64,000 nt of DNA from Spiroplasma endosymbiont of Labia minor (GTDB lineage: Bacteria; Bacillota_I; Bacilli_A; Mycoplasmatales; Mycoplasmataceae). The stretch lies in the NCBI RefSeq assembly GCF_964019845.1, contig NZ_OZ026465.1, positions 1-64,000 of the forward strand, written 5' to 3'. Below are positions 59,144-64,000 of the stretch, piece by piece; position 1 is the first letter of the stretch, and every line of letters starts with the position of its first letter. Under the pieces are notes generated by a model that did no database searches, was not told the DNA's origin, and saw only the letters and a program-made list of their open reading frames with translations. The position numbers and the translations under genes are program-made.

Positions 59144-59464
59144 ATGACAAAACAAGATGTAACCTATAAGGGAATTGAACTAGTAGGTATTGCGGGAGAC
59201 GCAAGAGCTGATTATTTAATAGCAATAAAAAAAGCTAGCGAAGGCAAATTTGATGAAGCAAGAAAATTAGTTGCAACAGCATCAGATACTTTAACACAAG
59301 CACATATTGCACAAACAGAAATGCTCCAAGAAGAGGCTAAAGAAAATTATTCTGATGTAACTTTATTGATGGTACATGGACAAGATCATTTAATGACCAC
59401 TGTTTTATTGAGAGATTTAGTAAATACCATAATTGATTTGTATGAAAGAATAGGGAAAAAGTAA
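59144..59464 (+). CDS. lacF: PTS lactose/cellobiose-family EIIA component
   Basis: The 106-residue protein is a typical all-helical EIIA(Lac). AHIAQTEMLQEEA (residues 53-65) and MVHGQDHLM place the phosphorylated histidine at residue 78, the same number as in known EIIA(Lac). It passes phosphate from HPr to the EIICB. Its stop codon overlaps the lacA ATG (TAATG), so translation is coupled. Confidence 0.92.
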   Translation: MTKQDVTYKGIELVGIAGDARADYLIAIKKASEGKFDEARKLVATASDTLTQAHIAQTEMLQEEAKENYSDVTLLMVHGQDHLMTTVLLRDLVNTIIDLYERIGKK

Positions 59465-59898
59465 TGAAAGTAATTATTACAACAAATAAATTTCATAGTT
59501 TAGTTAGTAAACTCTCAAAAGAGTTAATTAAATTAAATTTTGAAGTTATTTTACCTTTGGAAAATAAAGATGTAGATATTTTTGAAGCCGGAGTTGAAGC
59601 TGCAAATTATATAATTTCAAAAAAAGCAGATCGTGGAATAATCATTGATGAATATGGTTCTGGCGGATTTATGGTAGCTTCTAAAGTAAAAGGTACAATT
59701 GTTGCCCAACTTGCTGATGAACATTCGGCACATATGACTAGAGGGCACAACAACACAAATATTATTACAGTAGGGGCCAATTTAACAGCTTTTGAACAAC
59801 TTAAAAAAATTATAATTAAATATTTAACAGCTGATTTTGAAGGTGGACGCCATATGGTGAGAATAGATATGTTAGATGAAATGTTGAGGGATGAGTAA
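59464..59898 (+). CDS. lacA: Galactose-6-phosphate isomerase subunit LacA
   Basis: The 144-residue RpiB/LacAB-fold protein has the LacA pattern: a degenerate active-site loop (IIIDEYGSGGFMVASKVKG) and EHSAHMTRGHNNTNIITVGA near residues 87-106. With LacB it forms the heteromeric isomerase that makes tagatose 6-phosphate. lacB begins in the base after the stop codon, with GAGGGATGAG as ribosome site. Confidence 0.88.
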   Translation: MKVIITTNKFHSLVSKLSKELIKLNFEVILPLENKDVDIFEAGVEAANYIISKKADRGIIIDEYGSGGFMVASKVKGTIVAQLADEHSAHMTRGHNNTNIITVGANLTAFEQLKKIIIKYLTADFEGGRHMVRIDMLDEMLRDE

Positions 59899-60408
59899 AT
59901 GAAAATTGTTGTAGGTTGTGATCATATCGTAACTGATATTAAAAATAAAGCAAAAGAATATTTACAATCACTTGGACATGAAATTATTGACGTTGGAACA
60001 TTTGATAATGTTCGTACTCATTACCCAATTTTTGGACATAAAGCAGCTAGCTTGGTGGCTCAAGGTAAAGCTGATTTTGCATGTATAATGTGTGGCACTG
60101 GAGTCGGTATTGCAAATGCAGCAAATAAAACAAAAGGTGCAAGATGTGCATTAGTTAGAGATGTTTCATCGGCGGTTCAAGCTAGAGAAGAATTTAATGC
60201 AAACGTAATCGCTGTTGGTGGTAGAATTACAGGTCTTGGTTTAATAGAAGAAATTTACAAAACTTTTATTGAAACAAAATTCCAACCAACCCCTGAAAAA
60301 TTAGCTATTATTAAAAAAATTGATTCATTGATTAAGAAAGATAACTATCAAGATGATATGTTTGATTTAGAATGTCAAAGATGAGACGAAGGTTATTATC
60401 ACGATTAA
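59899..60408 (+). CDS. lacB: Galactose-6-phosphate isomerase subunit LacB
   Basis: This 169-residue partner of LacA (usual length about 171) has GCDHIVTDIKNKAKEYL at the start, the catalytic-Cys loop CGTGVGIANAANK near residue 72, and the ending ECQRWDEGYYHD typical of LacB. RpiB would be an alternative, but the paired LacA and the C-terminus favour LacB. Confidence 0.9.
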
Positions 60409-60439
60409 TTTTTTTAGATTTTAGTAGAAAGGAGCAAAT

Positions 60440-61189
60440 ATGAAAAAAATATTATCTGCTTTAGCAACAATTAGTATTGCATCTAGTATGGCTGTATCAA
60501 CTGTGGCTTGTGCACAACGTCCAGTTGCATCGCTAGATGATTTAAATAATAAATTAGGTAATTCTAATTATTACGATATGTTTAAATGATCAACATCTGT
60601 TATTTCCTCTGATATATACAAACAAAATTTCATTGATTCTTTTGAAAAAAATAATATTGAAGGAAGTGGTGGTGGAGTTTCATATTTAAAATTGGTTCAA
60701 GGTGTTGACGATAAGGGGCAATACACCCAATATCCATTGGTTGACCAAATCATTGCAAATTATCAAAAAACAACTAATACAGTTGAAAATGTTCAACAAT
60801 CTCAATTTACAGATTTAGATCTACTATCTAAATCCATTTCTATAAGTATTTTTGACAATAATATAGATACAAATTTAGCTGTTTCTAATTGAAATGGTAG
60901 TGCATGAGATTCTACTGGAGAGTTATCTGTTCTAAAAAATTCTGAAACAAATGTTTATGTAATTAATTTTAGTGTTTCTTTAGAACCGATTGATGGCAAT
61001 GCATTAGTTAGAGGCGCTAGAATAAACGTCACCAATGATATTCAAAATTCTTTAAAAGATAATTATTATAAAGATGTCAATGATGAAGATCTTGCAAATT
61101 CAATTCTAAAAAAAGATGATAATGGTAATTGAACTACAGGTAATTATGATTATCGTTTTAAAGTACAGTTTTACTTTACTTTATCGTAA
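60440..61189 (+). CDS. Lipoprotein at the end of the sugar operon
   Basis: The 249-residue product begins MKKILSALATISIASSMAVS and has lipobox TVAC with Cys at residue 24. The mature part is Asp/Asn/Ser-rich with no known motif. AAAGGAGC lies eight bases before the ATG. It follows lacB by 31 bases and ends at a very strong terminator; it may assist sugar capture, but that is only from context. Confidence 0.82.
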
Positions 61190-61203
61190 TGAATATATAT
61201 GTT

Positions 61204-61279
61204 ATAAATAAAAAAGCATAAAATATAAGGCGAACCCCACTTTTGGGGTTCGCCTTATATTTTATGCTTTTTTATTTAT
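61204..61279. terminator. Bidirectional terminator with a 35-bp perfect stem
   Basis: 61204-61238 is the exact reverse complement of 61245-61279, with loop ACTTTT. The GC-rich part GGCGAACCCC is flanked by A- and T-runs on both sides. It serves the sugar operon and the convergent aldolase gene, whose stop codon begins one base later. Confidence 0.95.
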
Positions 61280-62125
<846 letters not shown>

Positions 62126-62143
62126 ATATCCTCCATTATTAAG

Positions 62144-62149
62144 ATTATA
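62144..62149 (-). promoter_or_regulatory. -10 box of the aldolase gene
   Basis: ATTATA on the + strand reads TATAAT on the minus strand, 19 bases from the ATG. The 62150-62284 gap holds nothing else I can identify. Confidence 0.5.
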
Positions 62150-62284
62150 TAAATATATATTTATTTTGGAAACTAATTTAAAAAAAATAAATAAATGATA
62201 TTAATTTTTCATTTCATACATTTTAAATTATCAATAATGGCGATTTTATTTAATAAAATATAGTTAAAGTTTAAAAAATTAATT

Positions 62285-62290
62285 TATAAT
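62285..62290 (+). promoter_or_regulatory. -10 box of tRNA-Ser
   Basis: TATAAT lies 19 bases before the tRNA 5' end. Confidence 0.55.
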
Positions 62291-62308
62291 TATAAATGGT
62301 TAATAAAT

Positions 62309-62397
62309 GGGTGAGTACTCAAGTTGGTGAAGAGGGCACCCTGCTAAGGTGTTAGATCGTTCGCGATGCAAGAGTTCGAGTCTCTTCTCACCCGCCA
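62309..62397 (+). tRNA. tRNA-Ser (anticodon GCT)
   Basis: Acceptor arms GGGTGAG (62309-62315) and CTCACCC (62387-62393) pair perfectly, with discriminator G and an encoded CCA. The anticodon loop is CTGCTAA with GCT at 62343-62345. A long variable arm (TAGATCGTTCGCGATGC region) marks a class II tRNA, and the T-loop GTTCGAG is standard. It reads AGU and AGC codons. Confidence 0.97.
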
Positions 62398-62409
62398 TTT
62401 TTAAACACT

Positions 62410-62450
62410 AAATTGTCATGCAAAGTATTTTTTTGTATGACAATTTTTAA
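62410..62450 (+). terminator. Intrinsic terminator after tRNA-Ser
   Basis: AAATTGTCAT pairs with ATGACAATTT, followed by a short T-run. Confidence 0.85.
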
Positions 62451-62485
62451 TTAATGTATAATAAAGAAGTTGGGAGATATTTATA

Positions 62486-63070
62486 ATGGCTAAAAATATT
62501 AATTCAGATGAAGAATTAAAATACGGTGAACCTAAAAAAAATTTCTTTAATAAATTATTTAATAAATTCGCAAATCAAAAAAAGATCATGCTGAATGTAA
62601 AACAAAAAAATATTAAAAACTTCTTGTTTTATACCGATGTTAATAACATTATTCATATTTTAGAATATGGAATTAAAAATATAAATTCACAAAAATTACA
62701 AAAAGATGAAATTTATACAGTTTGAACTTATTTAGAACATGATAATTCTATTGGAGTTGAATTAGATACTTCAACAAGAGCACATTTTTGAAAATGAGCA
62801 TCAGATAATGATGTTGATGTAAATCAAATAGCTGTAATAGGTATTAATCCATATAAATTAGTTGATGATTCAACCAAAGATTGAGCAAAAGATGAAACAA
62901 CCAATATTATTTATATCTATGACAATATACCGATTAATGCAATAGATTGAATAATGATTAAAGACAAACACCATTTAAAGCAAATTAGAACTTTAATAGA
63001 CTCAAATAATATAAATGTTGATGTATACTTTGGTTCAGAAGGTAATTTACTAAAAGGAGATAACAAATAA
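62486..63070 (+). CDS. Unknown protein, faint similarity to DarT (DUF4433) ADP-ribosyltransferases
   Basis: The 194-residue protein has a basic N-terminus, then FLFYTDVNNIIHILEYGIKN (residues 48-67), similar in pattern to the start of DarT-like ADP-ribosyltransferases (a conserved 'H/Y-T-x-x-x-N-I-x-x-I-L-x-x-G-I'). The rest (TRAHFWKWAS, IGINPYKLV) fits less well, and there is no macrodomain antitoxin gene next to it. Calling it a toxin would be unsafe. GGGAGATA precedes the ATG; proS starts six bases after the stop codon, so the two are likely cotranscribed. Confidence 0.55.
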
Positions 63071-63075
63071 GTTTT

Positions 63076-64000
<925 letters not shown>

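Overview
The window is an AT-rich stretch from a wall-less bacterium of the Mollicutes, most likely the Spiroplasma/Mesoplasma/Entomoplasma group. UGA must be read as tryptophan in nearly every long gene (dnaA, gyrB, gyrA, serS, lysS, nrdJ, proS and others). Lipoproteins with the 'MKKLLS...C' signal type recur, and the gene order is that of a mollicute origin region. All genes are on the + strand except one aldolase gene near 62 kb, as expected for the leading-strand side of oriC. The window starts inside the dnaA start codon and ends inside proS. Product lengths below use genetic code 4.

Region 1 (1-36 kb) is mainly housekeeping. It holds dnaA, dnaN, gyrB, gyrA, serS, a perfect parS-like site, SRP RNA, tadA, dnaX, recR, tmk, holB, a tRNA methyltransferase-like gene, tilS, ftsH, hslO, dus and lysS. 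These are followed by a divergent AsnA-like gene, an IspD-like gene, rpsF-ssb-rpsR behind a leader hairpin that masks the Shine-Dalgarno sequence, rplI-dnaB, a lipoprotein, a Q/N-rich protein, ung, an ECF S component, cysS, rlmB, an unknown protein in the place where Bacillus keeps rae1/sigH, and rpmG-secE-nusG.

Region 2 (36.2-43.4 kb) is a decaying surface cassette. It has one ABC-2-like permease and three exported or lipoprotein genes. Every one is interrupted by short deletions (five single-base and one TA unit), and a degenerate copy of part of the third gene lies behind them. All neighbouring genes are intact.

Region 3 (43.5-54.8 kb) is rich in RNA control. A T-box leader precedes pheST, a guanine-type purine riboswitch precedes an NCS2 purine permease, and a cobalamin riboswitch with an intrinsic terminator precedes a lipoprotein and an ECF S-component-like protein. 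A class II (adenosylcobalamin-dependent) ribonucleotide reductase follows directly. The four parts form a candidate vitamin B12 capture-and-use module, which is unusual because the well-studied mollicutes use class Ib NrdEF. A possible unclassified structured RNA with its own promoter and terminator lies just after nrdJ.

Region 4 (54.8-62.1 kb) is a sugar locus: lipoprotein, DeoR-type regulator, lactose-family PTS EIICB, small membrane protein, EIIA, LacA, LacB and lipoprotein. It ends at a 35-bp perfect-stem bidirectional terminator facing a convergent GatY/KbaY-like class II aldolase. Together they suggest a tagatose-6-phosphate route, although no phospho-beta-galactosidase or tagatose-6-phosphate kinase is present here. 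The window closes with tRNA-Ser(GCT), a small unknown protein and proS.
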